This document shows, in pieces, positions 42,268 through 52,166 of a DNA stretch of 64,000 nt. The translations under genes were made by a program, and so were the position numbers. Under the pieces are notes generated by a model. That model was given only the letters and a program-made list of their open reading frames with translations, was not told the DNA's origin and searched no databases. This DNA comes from Chloroflexota bacterium (lineage in GTDB: Bacteria > Chloroflexota > UBA11872). The stretch spans positions 247,253 through 311,252 of the forward strand of contig JAJEGF010000025.1 in NCBI GenBank assembly GCA_022820025.1, in the 5' to 3' direction. Each line of letters starts with the position of its first letter. Positions within the stretch are counted from its first letter, which is position 1.

Positions 42268-42620
42268 GATGGCTCTCCTCGGTGTCAAAGCGCAGGGACT
42301 GACTGGCCGTCATGGCCGGCCCGGCCGCATCCGGTCACCGTCCGATTCGGGGCGCTGGCGGTGGCCGCAACTGGCCACCGACGCTCGCGGGCGGCGTATC
42401 GGGACGACGCAGCCGGGCGCTGATATTACGCGACGGGCAATTGGAACGGGCGATCGTTCCTTCCTCCGAATCAGATGATGGGCGCTGGCCGGACTCGTGG
42501 CATGGCTGCGTGGCCTAAACTTCCACGGGACCGGTCTGCGGTGGGCGGCCGCTGGAACCATGGACTGGAGCGCGGGCTTGATGAACGCTCCGACGCCCGC
42601 GCCCGTCCCGACCTGACCCG
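42268..42620. other. Divergent promoter region between gap and hpnC
   Basis: No gene is visible. An inverted repeat GGAACG/CGTTCC with a 6-base spacer lies at 42443-42460 and could be an operator. TAATAT on the minus strand (42428-42423) may be a -10 element for gap; no good -35 accompanies it. Confidence 0.4.
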
Positions 42621-43481
42621 ATGACCACGACTTCCCCTCCCACATCCGTTCCCTCGCTGGCCGCCGTCATGCAGCGCGCGGGCGGCGAGAATTTCCCCGT
42701 GGCTTCGCGGCTGCTGCCGGGTGAGTTGCGGCGGCACCTCCACAACATCTACGGATTCGCTCGCCTGACCGATCAACTGGGGGACTACGCCGAAGGCGAC
42801 CGGCTGGCCTTGCTGGACTGGCTGGACGGCGAAGTCGACGCTGTCTACAACGGCGGTCTGCCCAGCCACGACGTGATGCGGCGCATCGTTCCGACGGTAG
42901 CGCGCTATTCGATCCCGCAGGCGCCGTTCCGGGCGCTGATCAACGCCAACCGACAGGATCAGACGGTCAAGCGCTATGCGACCTACGAGGACCTGGCGGC
43001 CTACTGCGAACTGTCCGCCAATCCCGTCGGCCACCTGGTGCTGTACGTCTTCGAGGCGGCCACCCCGGAGCGGTTCTGGCTCTCTGACATGGTCTGCACG
43101 GGCCTGCAGCTGACGGAGCACTGGCAGGACGTGGCCGAGGACTTCCAGATGGATCGGGTGTACTTGCCGCAGGAGGACCTGGACCGCTTTGACTGTTCGC
43201 TCGAGGCCATTGCCGAACGCCAGCCCACGCGGGAGTTTCGGGAGCTCATGCGATTCGAGGTGGATCGCGCGTGGGAGCTGTTCGACCAGGGCGCCACCCT
43301 GGTGCGAACGCTGCCCGGCGTGCGCGGCATGGCCATTGGGGCGTTCATCGAGGGTGGGCGAGCGGCTCTTGACGCGATTCGCAAGGCGGACTACGACGTC
43401 CTGACGCAGTCGCCGCGGCCAACCGCCCGAGCCAAGGCCCGGGCGGCGCTGCGAGTCTTGCGATTGGCTCTGGACTGGTAA
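42621..43481 (+). CDS. hpnC: Squalene/phytoene synthase family, HpnC (hydroxysqualene synthase)
   Basis: 286 residues. FPVASRLLPGELRRHLHNIY and FARLTDQLGDYAEGD (first Asp-rich region), and QLTEHWQDVAEDFQMDRVYL (second), fit the trans-prenyltransferase fold. The order hpnC-hpnD-hpnE-shc assigns it as HpnC, which converts presqualene diphosphate to hydroxysqualene. It starts the operon; the next gene begins 3 bases after it. Confidence 0.9.
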   Translation: MTTTSPPTSVPSLAAVMQRAGGENFPVASRLLPGELRRHLHNIYGFARLTDQLGDYAEGDRLALLDWLDGEVDAVYNGGLPSHDVMRRIVPTVARYSIPQAPFRALINANRQDQTVKRYATYEDLAAYCELSANPVGHLVLYVFEAATPERFWLSDMVCTGLQLTEHWQDVAEDFQMDRVYLPQEDLDRFDCSLEAIAERQPTREFRELMRFEVDRAWELFDQGATLVRTLPGVRGMAIGAFIEGGRAALDAIRKADYDVLTQSPRPTARAKARAALRVLRLALDW

Positions 43482-43484
43482 CGA

Positions 43485-44321
43485 ATGGACGCGGCCGCGG
43501 CCTATGCCCACTGCGAGCACATCACCCGCACGGAGGCCGGCAATTTCTATTGGGGCATCCGCTTGTTGCCCGGGCCGAAGCGACGAGCGCTGTGCGCGGT
43601 CTACGCGCTGGCGCGCGAGATCGACGACATTGGCGATGGCGACCTGCCCACCGAGACCAAGGCGAAGGCGCTGGGCGAGGCGCGTGAACGACTGGCCGAC
43701 ATCGGCCCGGATGCGGACCAACCGGTGCTGGCCGCGCTGGGGCACGCGTCTCGCCAATTGCCGATTCCGCTTGGGGCTTTCAGCGAACTCATCGACGGCG
43801 TGGAGATGGACGTACGCGGCACGGAATACGAGACCTTCGACGACCTGGTGGTGTACTGCCGACGGGTGGCGGGCACCATCGGCCGATTGTCGCTGGGGGT
43901 GTTCGGCGCCAACAACATGGAGCGCGCGACCCCGCTGGCCGACGCCCTGGGCGTGGCGCTGCAGCTGACCAATATCCTGCGCGACGTGCGGGAGGACTTT
44001 CAGAACGGCCGGACTTACCTGCCTCGGGAAGACCTGCGCCGGTTCAATTGCACCCTGGATCCGGACGCTCCTCGAAGTCCGAACTTCGGCGAGATGATCC
44101 GCTTCCAGACCGCCCGCGCGACGCAGTGGTTCGACGAGGGACTGCGTCTGCGTCCGATGCTGGACCCGCGCAGCTCAGCCTGCGCGGGGGCCATGGCGGG
44201 CATTTATCGACGCCTGCTGCAACGCATCGAGCGCGATCCGGCAGCCGTGTTGCAGCGTCGCGTGGCGCTGCCGGGCTGGGAGAAGGCGCTGGTCGCGGCG
44301 CAAAGTCTGGCGGGCGGGTGA
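43485..44321 (+). CDS. hpnD: Presqualene diphosphate synthase HpnD
   Basis: 278 residues. NFYWGIRLLPGPKRRALCAV, AREIDDIGDGD (first Asp-rich motif) and LTNILRDVREDFQNGRTYLP (second) are typical. HpnD condenses two farnesyl diphosphates to presqualene diphosphate. It is a paralogue of the gene upstream. Its TGA overlaps the GTG of hpnE by 4 bases. Confidence 0.92.
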   Translation: MDAAAAYAHCEHITRTEAGNFYWGIRLLPGPKRRALCAVYALAREIDDIGDGDLPTETKAKALGEARERLADIGPDADQPVLAALGHASRQLPIPLGAFSELIDGVEMDVRGTEYETFDDLVVYCRRVAGTIGRLSLGVFGANNMERATPLADALGVALQLTNILRDVREDFQNGRTYLPREDLRRFNCTLDPDAPRSPNFGEMIRFQTARATQWFDEGLRLRPMLDPRSSACAGAMAGIYRRLLQRIERDPAAVLQRRVALPGWEKALVAAQSLAGG

Positions 44322-45670
44322 GCGACGCAGCGGTTGTGGTGGCCGGCGGCGGGCTGGCCGGCATTAGCGCGGCCCTGGCGCTGGCGGACGCGGGCCTGCG
44401 TGTCACGCTGCTGGAAGCGCGCGGACGCCTGGGCGGGGCTACCTACTCGTTTCAGCGCGACGGGCTCTGGCTCGACAACGGCCAGCACGTCTTCCTGCGC
44501 TGCTGCACGGCCTACCGTGAGTTCATTGAGCGCATCGGCTCCGGCGACCTGGTGACGATGCAGCGGCGGCTTGACATTCCCGTCATCCATCCCGAACGCG
44601 GCGTCAGCCGCCTGGCCCGTTCCGACTTGCCCGCACCGCTGCACCTGAGCCGCAGCCTGGCGGCGTACCGGCATCTTGGCCGGCTGGACAAGCTGCGGGT
44701 CGTGCGCTCGGCGGCGGCGCTGGCACGGTTGGACTTGGGCGACCGCACTCTCGACGAGCGGACGTTTGGCCGATGGCTGCGCGACCAGGGCGTTTCAGCG
44801 CGGGCGCTCGAATCGTTCTGGGACCTGATTGTGCTGCCCACGCTGAACCTGCCGTCCGACGAGGCCTCGCTGTGGCAGAGCGCGATGGTGTTTCAAGTCG
44901 GGCTACTGACCGACGGGCCGGCCGCGGACCTGGGGTACGCAACGGTCCCGCTGGGCGAGGCGCACGGCGCGCGGGCGGCGGCCGCGCTGGCCACCGCCGG
45001 GGTCGACGTGCGCCTGAACTCCGCGGTAGCCGAAATCGAACGACCGGATACCGACGCCGTGGACCTGCGCGTGGGCGGTCAGCGCATCGTGGCGTCGGCC
45101 CTGGTTCTGGCCGTACCGCACGAGCAGGCGGCCAGATTGGTCCCGGCGGGGGTACATGCCAACGCCGAGAGCTTCGCCGACCTGGAGCACAGCCCGATCG
45201 TCAACCTGCACGTGATCTATGACCGGCGCGTCATGGACCACGCGTTCGCCGCCGGCGTGGGGTCGCCGGTGCAGTGGGTGTTTGACCGGAGCGCCGCGGC
45301 AGGCTTGACTATGGGCCAGTGTCTGGCCGTTTCGCTTTCGGGCGCCACGGCGTACGCCGCGCGCCCGACCGAGGAGTTGCGCGCGATGTTCCTTCCCGAA
45401 CTCGCGCGGCTGTTCCCCAGGGCCGCGGAAGCGCGCGTGACCGGGTTCTACGTCACTCGAGAACACCGCGCCACCTTCCGACCGTCCCCCGGCACGCTGC
45501 GGCTGCGGCCGCGTGCGACGACGGCTGACCCGCGCATCGCGTTGGCCGGCGCGTGGACCGATACCGGCTGGCCGGCCACGATGGAAGGCGCAGTCCGCAG
45601 CGGCCGCCAGGCGGCCCGCGCTGTCCTGCTGGCCCTCGGCCGCGAACGGAATCTGCCTACGGCCGCATGA
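44318..45670 (+). CDS. hpnE: Hydroxysqualene dehydroxylase HpnE (FAD amine-oxidase type)
   Basis: 450 residues. The dinucleotide-binding start is VVVAGGGLAGISAALALADA, followed by the GR segment (LLEARGRLGGATYSF). The C-terminus IALAGAWTDTGWPATMEGAV is the FAD-binding motif of the phytoene-desaturase/amine-oxidase family. In hopanoid clusters it reduces hydroxysqualene to squalene. The GTG 44318 overlaps hpnD (GTGA); its end overlaps shc (ATGA), so translation of the operon is tightly coupled. Confidence 0.92.
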   Translation: MSDAAVVVAGGGLAGISAALALADAGLRVTLLEARGRLGGATYSFQRDGLWLDNGQHVFLRCCTAYREFIERIGSGDLVTMQRRLDIPVIHPERGVSRLARSDLPAPLHLSRSLAAYRHLGRLDKLRVVRSAAALARLDLGDRTLDERTFGRWLRDQGVSARALESFWDLIVLPTLNLPSDEASLWQSAMVFQVGLLTDGPAADLGYATVPLGEAHGARAAAALATAGVDVRLNSAVAEIERPDTDAVDLRVGGQRIVASALVLAVPHEQAARLVPAGVHANAESFADLEHSPIVNLHVIYDRRVMDHAFAAGVGSPVQWVFDRSAAAGLTMGQCLAVSLSGATAYAARPTEELRAMFLPELARLFPRAAEARVTGFYVTREHRATFRPSPGTLRLRPRATTADPRIALAGAWTDTGWPATMEGAVRSGRQAARAVLLALGRERNLPTAA

Positions 45671-47562
45671 GTGTCGAAGTTTCCGCGCGGCCCAACGCGC
45701 TCTCCAACGCCATCGAACGGGCACGCCGGTATGTGTTGGGCTTGCAGGATCCCGAGGGCTGGTGGAAAGGAGAGCTCGAAAGCAACGTCACCATCGAGGC
45801 CGAGGACCTGTTCCTGCGACGCTACCTGGGCATCCTGGACAGCGGCACGACCGAGCGGACCGCGCGCTGGATTCGCGCGCGCAGGCTGCCGGACGGCACC
45901 TGGAACAACTTCCACGGCGGCCCGTCCGATCTCCACACCACCACCGAGGCGTACGTGGCGCTGCGGCTGGCCGGCGACCAACCGGACGACGCCCCCATGC
46001 AGCAGACGGCGGCCTGGATCCGCGAACAGGGCGGCGTGGAAGCGACCCGTACCTTCACGCGCTTCTGGCTGGCGCTGAACGGTTGGTGGTCGTGGGACGA
46101 CGTACCGGCCATGCCGCCGGAGGTCATGCTGCTGCCGCCCTGGTGGCCGCTGAACATCTACGACTTTGCCTGCTGGGCGCGCCAGACCTATGTGGCGTTG
46201 ACGATCATTCGCTCCCATGAGCCGGTTCGTCCCGCACCGTTTTCAATCGACGAACTGCGCACGTTTCAGTCACCGCCCATGGACGACTCGTTCCTGACGT
46301 GGACCGGGCTCTTCAACCATGTCGACCGATTGCTCCGCTGGTACCAGAAGCGTCCAATCGGCTGGCTGCGCAAGGCGGCGCTGAGCCGCGCCGAAGCCTG
46401 GATCGTGCGGCGACAGGAGCGCGACGGATCCTGGGGCGGCATCCAGCCGGCGTGGGTCAACTCGATCATCGCGCTGACGCTGCGCGGCTATCCGCTGGAC
46501 CACCCGATGATCGCCAGGGCCCTGGATGGACTTGACACTTTCACCATTGACGATGGGCACACACGTCGCCTGGAAGCGTGCCAATCGCCGGTGTGGGACA
46601 CCGCGATGGCCATCGAGGCGCTCACCGACTCCGGCACACCCTGCGACGATCCGCGACTCATTCAAGCGGCGGACTGGCTGCTGGACCAGGAAGTCCGTGT
46701 GAAAGGCGACTGGAGCGTCCGGCGGCCCCACCTCGCGCCGGCCGGCTGGGCCTTCGAGTTCGCCAACGAAAACTATCCCGACGTCGATGACACCGCCGAG
46801 GTCGGGCTGGCGCTGCGGCGGGTCGACCATCCGGATCCCGATCGAGTCGACGCCGCGCTGGTCCGCGCACGCGGCTGGATCGAAGGCATGCAATCACGCA
46901 ACGGCGGCTGGGGTGCCTTCGACGCCGACAACACCAACACGCTGTGCCGTCAGCCGTCGTTCCGCGACTTCGGCGAGGTCATCGACCCGCCCTCGGCCGA
47001 CGTCACTGCCCGCGCCCTGCACTTCCTGGCGCAGGAGGACGCGCTGGGCACCGAAACGGCGCGGCGGGGATTGGCCTGGCTGCGCGCCGAGCAGGAAACC
47101 GACGGCTCCTGGTTCGGCCGCTGGGGTGCCAATCACATCTACGGGCTGAGCGTGGTCGTTCCCGCGCTGGTCGCCGCGGGGACGCCGACGAGCAATCCCG
47201 CGCTGCGTCGCGCCGTGGCCTGGCTGGAGGCTCACCAAAACGCCGACGGAGGCTGGGGCGAGGATCTGCGCTCGTATAGCGACCCCGACTGGATCGGTCG
47301 CGGCGCCAGCACCGCCTCGCAGACGGCCTGGGCTCTCATAGCCCTGTTGGAGGCAGACTTGGACTCGCCAGCCGTCCAACGCGGCGTGGACTTCCTGATT
47401 CGCATCCAGCGCGACGACGGCAACTGGGACGAAGACTTCTACACCGGCACCGGCTTCCCCGGCGCCTTCTACATCAACTATCACTTCTATCGACTGCTAT
47501 TTCCATTGATGGCGCTTGGGCGGTACGCCAGGAACGTGGGGCGGGACGAGGACGGCATGTGA
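45667..47562 (+). CDS. shc: Squalene-hopene cyclase
   Basis: 631 residues. The catalytic DxDD motif is in YPDVDDTAEVGLAL. QW repeats (for example QERDGSWGGIQPAW, QEGTDGSWFGRWG-like QETDGSWFGRWGANH and QNADGGWGEDL) are frequent, and the C-terminal FPGAFYINYHFY is present. It cyclises squalene to hopene or diplopterol at the membrane. The ATG (45667) overlaps hpnE. Three plausible antitoxin-related genes follow before hpnH, so the hopanoid run is interrupted here. Confidence 0.96.
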   Translation: MSVEVSARPNALSNAIERARRYVLGLQDPEGWWKGELESNVTIEAEDLFLRRYLGILDSGTTERTARWIRARRLPDGTWNNFHGGPSDLHTTTEAYVALRLAGDQPDDAPMQQTAAWIREQGGVEATRTFTRFWLALNGWWSWDDVPAMPPEVMLLPPWWPLNIYDFACWARQTYVALTIIRSHEPVRPAPFSIDELRTFQSPPMDDSFLTWTGLFNHVDRLLRWYQKRPIGWLRKAALSRAEAWIVRRQERDGSWGGIQPAWVNSIIALTLRGYPLDHPMIARALDGLDTFTIDDGHTRRLEACQSPVWDTAMAIEALTDSGTPCDDPRLIQAADWLLDQEVRVKGDWSVRRPHLAPAGWAFEFANENYPDVDDTAEVGLALRRVDHPDPDRVDAALVRARGWIEGMQSRNGGWGAFDADNTNTLCRQPSFRDFGEVIDPPSADVTARALHFLAQEDALGTETARRGLAWLRAEQETDGSWFGRWGANHIYGLSVVVPALVAAGTPTSNPALRRAVAWLEAHQNADGGWGEDLRSYSDPDWIGRGASTASQTAWALIALLEADLDSPAVQRGVDFLIRIQRDDGNWDEDFYTGTGFPGAFYINYHFYRLLFPLMALGRYARNVGRDEDGM

Positions 47563-47632
47563 CGGCGTCAGGCCGCAGCAGACCAGACCGGGAAATCTAG
47601 TTGGAGCTGCGAACCGCTTGTAAGCTCGCGGC

Positions 47633-47923
47633 ATGAGCAACGTTCAGTCCCTGCACACCAGGTGGATCCGCGATCCCGCCTATCGAGAGGCTTATGACGA
47701 GCTCACGCCACAGTTCCGGCTGGCCCGGGCCCTGATTGAGGCGCGCACGAACGCCGGGCTCACCCAGGCGCAACTGGCCGAACGCATGCAGACCAGCCAG
47801 TCGGCCGTGGCCCGCCTTGAAAGCGGACGCACCCACCCCTCCACCCGCACGCTCGAGAAGTTTGCCCAGGCCACCGGGATGCGGCTCAAGATCAGCTTCG
47901 AGCCGATCGACGGAACGGCCTGA
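47633..47923 (+). CDS. XRE-family helix-turn-helix protein, antitoxin-like
   Basis: 96 residues. ARTNAGLTQAQLAERMQTSQ and SAVARLESGRTHPSTRTLEK are a complete XRE DNA-binding domain; MRLKISFEP follows. Proteins of this type are antitoxins of HigB-like pairs (toxin first). No toxin gene precedes it: shc ends 70 bases upstream. Orphan regulator or remnant of a lost pair. Confidence 0.82.
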   Translation: MSNVQSLHTRWIRDPAYREAYDELTPQFRLARALIEARTNAGLTQAQLAERMQTSQSAVARLESGRTHPSTRTLEKFAQATGMRLKISFEPIDGTA

Positions 47924-47930
47924 TCCGAGG

Positions 47931-48215
47931 ATGCGTCACCTTCCCAGGATCGCTCGGTGGGTAGAAGTCGTCGCGTCACGTATTCATGACCTGACCCCCA
48001 AGGTCAGCGCCTTCGTGAGAGACCTCGGCAGTTCGTGCAGCGCGCGCTTCGCCGCCACCATAGCCAAGCACCTTGCCGCGCGCCGCGACAAGAAGATCAC
48101 GGCACAGCTCAATCAGGTCTATCGTGAGCAACCAAGCAGGCTGGCGCCCGCGCTGCGCCGGGCACAAGGACGCAGCCTCCCGCCGGATGAGTGGCCGTCC
48201 AGCCTTCGGCCTTGA
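47931..48215 (+). pseudogene. Degenerate MazE-like antitoxin remnant
   Basis: The 94-codon frame ends with KKITAQLNQVYREQPSRL, then PALRRAQGRSLPPDEW, a close match to the C-terminal part of MazE/CopG-type antitoxins as I remember them (RDxxITxxLNxVYxxxxSxLDPALRxAQxxSLxxEEW). The N-terminal half lacks the usual ISLPDDLF and SRSELYA pattern; only weak SCSARFAATIAKHLA remains. No MazF toxin follows. I read it as a decayed antitoxin; it may still be translated. It starts 7 bases after the XRE gene. Confidence 0.55.
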
Positions 48216-48401
48216 TTTAGGACTCTCACACACCGAAAGCTCCTGCGTTTGGTCCCTGACCTCTACCTACGCCTGGTCAACACGTGGTGGGCCATTCATT
48301 CCAGAGTTCTCGAACTTCGGCCTTCGAACTTGACGCCTCTGGACGCTCGCGCGCTCCCGTCGTAGGTTTGGCGGTCGCCTCTCGAGGGTGAATGGTTTTT
48401 C

Positions 48402-49412
48402 ATGGGCGTTCCGCTGCGTCAGAGTCTGGCGGTGGGGTGGTATCTCTTTCGCCAGCGGCTGCGGGGGCGCGAGAAGTTCCCGCTGATCGTGGAACTCGAG
48501 CCGCTTTACGCCTGCAACCTGGCCTGCGAGGGCTGCGGCAAGATCCAGCATCCCACCGAGACGCTGCGGCGGCGCATGCCGGTGGAGCAGGCGCTCGCGG
48601 CGATCGAGGAGAGCGGCGCGCCGATGGTCTCCATCGCCGGCGGCGAGCCGCTGATCCATCCAGAGATCGACCGCATCGCCACCGAACTCGTGCGACGGCG
48701 CAAGTTCGTCTACCTGTGCACCAACGCCATCATGCTGGAGCAGAAACTCCACCTGTTTACGCCCTCGCCCTATTTCGCGTTCGCCATTCACCTGGACGGC
48801 TTGAAGGAGCGGCACGACCAGTCCGTGGCGCGCGACGGCGTCTTCGAGGTGGCCGTCGCCGCCATCAAGGCGGCGCAGAAGGCCGGCTTCCGCGTCACCA
48901 CCAACACCACCTTCTTCACCCAGGATTCCGCGCAGGACGTTCGGGCGGTCCTGGACTTCCTGAATGACGAGTTGAAGGTTGACAGCATGATGATCTCGCC
49001 GGGCTACGCTTACGAGAAGGCGCCCGACCAGGAACACTTCCTGCCCGTTGACCATGCCCGAGCGGTCTTCAGCGAGGCTTTTGCCGAGGGTCGGCGCGAC
49101 CGCTGGCGCCTCAACCACAGCCCGTTGTTCCTTGATTTCCTGGAAGGCAAGGTCGACTACCAGTGCACCGCGTGGGGAATCCCCAGCTACTCCATCTTCG
49201 GCTGGCAGCGGCCCTGCTACCTGATGGCCGACGGCTACGCGGAGTCATACAAGGAGCTGCTGGAAACTACTGATTGGGACGCCTACGGCCGCGGGAAGGA
49301 TCCGCGCTGCGCCAACTGCATGGCGCATTGCGGGTACGAGCCGACGGCAGTGCTGGATACCGCCTCCTCGGCCAAAGAGTCGGTTCGCGCCCTCGCCGGT
49401 GCGCTGCGCTAG
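48402..49412 (+). CDS. hpnH: Adenosyl-hopene transferase HpnH (radical SAM)
   Basis: 336 residues. ACNLACEGCGKIQHP holds the CxxxCxxC cluster motif of radical SAM enzymes; IAGGEPLIHPEI and the C-terminal RCANCMAHCGYEP fit HpnH. It adds the adenosyl radical from SAM to diploptene, forming adenosylhopane, the first step of extended hopanoid side chains. It is separated from shc by about 840 bases of antitoxin-like genes. GAGGGTGA is some 12 bases before the ATG. Confidence 0.93.
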   Translation: MGVPLRQSLAVGWYLFRQRLRGREKFPLIVELEPLYACNLACEGCGKIQHPTETLRRRMPVEQALAAIEESGAPMVSIAGGEPLIHPEIDRIATELVRRRKFVYLCTNAIMLEQKLHLFTPSPYFAFAIHLDGLKERHDQSVARDGVFEVAVAAIKAAQKAGFRVTTNTTFFTQDSAQDVRAVLDFLNDELKVDSMMISPGYAYEKAPDQEHFLPVDHARAVFSEAFAEGRRDRWRLNHSPLFLDFLEGKVDYQCTAWGIPSYSIFGWQRPCYLMADGYAESYKELLETTDWDAYGRGKDPRCANCMAHCGYEPTAVLDTASSAKESVRALAGALR

Positions 49413-49421
49413 GTCGCCTGC

Positions 49422-50174
49422 CTAGCCAAACCAACGCTCCAGTCGTCCGTAGAGGCTGGGCAGTGTGGCCTGCAGCCAGATTGGAATCCGTAACCAGCCC
49501 GGAACCACGACTTCAGCCTGGTCGCGGGCTATGGCCCGCACGATGGCCCGCGCCACGCGTTCGGGCGGTAGCGGTCGCGGCCAGCCACGGTCGTAGGGCG
49601 CGCCGCGCCGTTCGAAGAAGGCCGTCCGCACCACACCCGGAATAACGAGTGTTACCCCCACGCCGGTTCCCGCCAGTTCCGCATCCAGGGCCCGGCTGAA
49701 CACGGCCAACGCGCCCTTGGACGCGCTATAGACCGTCTCGTTCGGCACGCCCAGGCGGCCCGCAATCGAGGCGACATTGACCACGCGAGCACGACCACGC
49801 CGCCGCATGCGCGGCAGTACCGCCTGGGTCAGCGCTATTGGAGCGCGCACGTTTACCGCAAGCAGCCGGTCAACGTCCTCCGCGCTGTGCTCGGCCAGCG
49901 GAGCGAAGCGCCCGGATCCGGCGCAGTTGACCAGGATGTCGATCGGCGGAAAGTCGGGCAGCGACGTTTCGACAAATTGCTGCAGGTCATCGACGGACTC
50001 AAGGTCCGCTTGCAGCACGGTGATGCCGCGGGTCTCTGCCAGCGAACGAAGCGCCGACATGTCCCGGCCAAGTCCGACGACTTGGGCGCCGGCCTGAGCC
50101 AGGGCAATGGCGACGGCGCGTCCGATCCCGCTGCTGGCGCCCGTCACAAGGGCGGTGGAACCGGCGATATCCAT
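49422..50174 (-). CDS. Short-chain dehydrogenase/reductase
   Basis: 250 residues. ALVTGASSGIGRAVAIALAQ, VNCAGSGRFAPL, VVNVASIAGRLGV and VYSASKGALAVFSRAL are the canonical SDR motifs. The C-terminus PIWLQATLPSLYGRLERWFG is hydrophobic and may associate with the membrane, as in SDRs acting on lipids. It is on the opposite strand inside a hopanoid/isoprenoid region. Substrate unknown. ATG 50174 was chosen as the first codon of the conserved part. Confidence 0.85.
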   Translation of the reverse strand: MDIAGSTALVTGASSGIGRAVAIALAQAGAQVVGLGRDMSALRSLAETRGITVLQADLESVDDLQQFVETSLPDFPPIDILVNCAGSGRFAPLAEHSAEDVDRLLAVNVRAPIALTQAVLPRMRRRGRARVVNVASIAGRLGVPNETVYSASKGALAVFSRALDAELAGTGVGVTLVIPGVVRTAFFERRGAPYDRGWPRPLPPERVARAIVRAIARDQAEVVVPGWLRIPIWLQATLPSLYGRLERWFG

Positions 50175-50290
50175 ACCAGATAGACGTCGGGCGCCTCGTG
50201 GGACGGGGCGTAAGTATTGCGCGAATCCCCGTTCAGCGGGCAGTATCGAACAGCGCCCGCGGCTCGGGTGCTTGTAGAAGGGGGAGCGTG

Positions 50291-52156
50291 ATGGACCGCA
50301 TACTCGACCGGATTGCGGATCCATCGGATCTGCGTGCAATGACGGACGCGGAGCTCGACCGCCTGGCCGGCGAGATTCGCCAACTCATCGTAGATACCGT
50401 CGATGCCAACGGCGGGCACCTGGCCAGCAATCTGGGTGTCGTTGAGATCACCTTGGCGCTGCACCGCGTGCTCGAGAGTCCCAACGACAAGATTGTCTGG
50501 GACACCAGCAATCAGACATATCCGCACAAATTGGTGACTGGCCGCGCCGCGGATTTCCCAACGCTGCGACAGCCCGACGGCTTGTCCGGCTTCGCCGCGC
50601 GCGAAGAAAGCCCGCACGACGTGATGGGGGCGGGGCATGCCGGCACTGGTGTGTCGGCTGGCGTGGGGATTGCCGTCGCTGCCCAATTGCGAGACGAGTC
50701 ATCGGCCACCGTCGCCGTCATCGGCGACGGATCGTTTACGTCAGGCGTGGTCTTCGAAGCTCTCAACCAGGCCGGCGATCTGGGTCTGCCCTTCGTAGTG
50801 CTGTTGAACGACAACGGCATGTCAATTTCGCCGAACGTGGGGGCGTTGAGCCGCAACATGAGGCGCGGACGCGAGACCTGGCAGCCGGACGACCCCGAGG
50901 CCCAGGCGCGCTTTACCGCGACCCAGATGGCCACGCAGCCAACGGAACCCTACGGTGATGCGGCCGACTTCTGCGCGGCATTCGGCTTCGAGTACGTGGG
51001 TCCGGTGGACGGCCATGACCGACCGGAGCTCGAGAACGTCATTCGAGCCGCCGTCAAACGCCGGCGTCCCGTGCTGATCCACGCCTTTACGCGCAAGGGC
51101 AAGGGTCTGCCGGCAGCCGAGGCGGACCCGGTGACGCTGCACCAACCCGGAACTGCGCAGGCGGTTGGGGCCGCCAACGCCACCAGCTACAGCAAGGTGT
51201 TGGCCCGTACGCTGACCGATCTGGCCCGCGAGGATGAGCGCATCGTGACCATCAGCGCGGCGATGTGTGAGGGCACCGCGCTGGCCGACATGCAGCGCGA
51301 GTTGCCGGAGCGAGTCTTTGATGTCGGCATCGCCGAGAGCCATGCCGTGGCCATGGCCGCCGGGCTGGCCACGCAGGGGCTGCGACCCGTGGTCTGCATC
51401 TACAGCACCTTCCTGCAGCGCGCCTTCGACCAGATCGTGCATGACGTAGCCATCCAGAACCTACCGGTGATCCTGGGCGTGGACCGCGCGGGAATCGTTG
51501 GCGATGACGGACGGACGCACCATGGGGTGCTGGACCTGGCCTATCTGCGGGCGATCCCCAACTTCGTTGTGGCGGCGCCCAAGGACGAGGACGAGTTGCG
51601 CCACCTGTTCCGCACGGCATTGGCCAGCAATCGGCCGTTCGCGGTCCGCTATTCGCGAGGCTCGGGCGTCGGCGTCCCGCTGTCAGGTCCCCCACGCGTA
51701 TTGCCCATCGGCCGATCCGAGATGCTGCGCGACGGGTCGGACCTCGCGATCATTGCCCTGGGGTGGGGCGTTGCCCCTGCTCTGGAAGCCGCCGAGCGTC
51801 TTGAGCGGCTGGGCGTCCAGGCCGCGGTGGTCAACGCACGCTTCGTCAAGCCGCTGGACCGCGAGTTGATCTGCGAGCTTGCCGCGCGCACCCGTTGCGT
51901 CGTTACGGTCGAAGATCACAACCTGATGGGCGGCTTTGGAAGCGCCGTGGTGGAGTTGCTGGCCGACAACGACCTGGGCGACGTCCAGGTCCGTCGAGTC
52001 GCCATGCCGGACATGTTCCACGAGCACGGGCCGGCCGACAGCATTCGAGCCGCGCACGGCCTCAGCGCGTCCGGCATCGTGGACGCCGCCTGCGCCCTCA
52101 CCGACCACGCGGTCGCGGTTCGCATCGACGCGGGACGACTGATCGTCGGATCCTGA
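50291..52156 (+). CDS. dxs: 1-deoxy-D-xylulose-5-phosphate synthase
   Basis: 621 residues. GHLASNLGVVEITLALH, VIGDGSFTSGVVFEALNQAG (thiamine-diphosphate motif), LNDNGMSISPNVGALS, and IAESHAVAMAAGLATQG are Dxs landmarks; the transketolase C-domain ends the protein. It makes DXP for the MEP pathway, providing isoprene units for the hopanoids encoded upstream. ATG 50291 follows GGGGGAGCGTG. Polyprenyl synthase follows. Confidence 0.95.
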   Translation: MDRILDRIADPSDLRAMTDAELDRLAGEIRQLIVDTVDANGGHLASNLGVVEITLALHRVLESPNDKIVWDTSNQTYPHKLVTGRAADFPTLRQPDGLSGFAAREESPHDVMGAGHAGTGVSAGVGIAVAAQLRDESSATVAVIGDGSFTSGVVFEALNQAGDLGLPFVVLLNDNGMSISPNVGALSRNMRRGRETWQPDDPEAQARFTATQMATQPTEPYGDAADFCAAFGFEYVGPVDGHDRPELENVIRAAVKRRRPVLIHAFTRKGKGLPAAEADPVTLHQPGTAQAVGAANATSYSKVLARTLTDLAREDERIVTISAAMCEGTALADMQRELPERVFDVGIAESHAVAMAAGLATQGLRPVVCIYSTFLQRAFDQIVHDVAIQNLPVILGVDRAGIVGDDGRTHHGVLDLAYLRAIPNFVVAAPKDEDELRHLFRTALASNRPFAVRYSRGSGVGVPLSGPPRVLPIGRSEMLRDGSDLAIIALGWGVAPALEAAERLERLGVQAAVVNARFVKPLDRELICELAARTRCVVTVEDHNLMGGFGSAVVELLADNDLGDVQVRRVAMPDMFHEHGPADSIRAAHGLSASGIVDAACALTDHAVAVRIDAGRLIVGS

Positions 52157-52166
52157 GGCGAGACCG

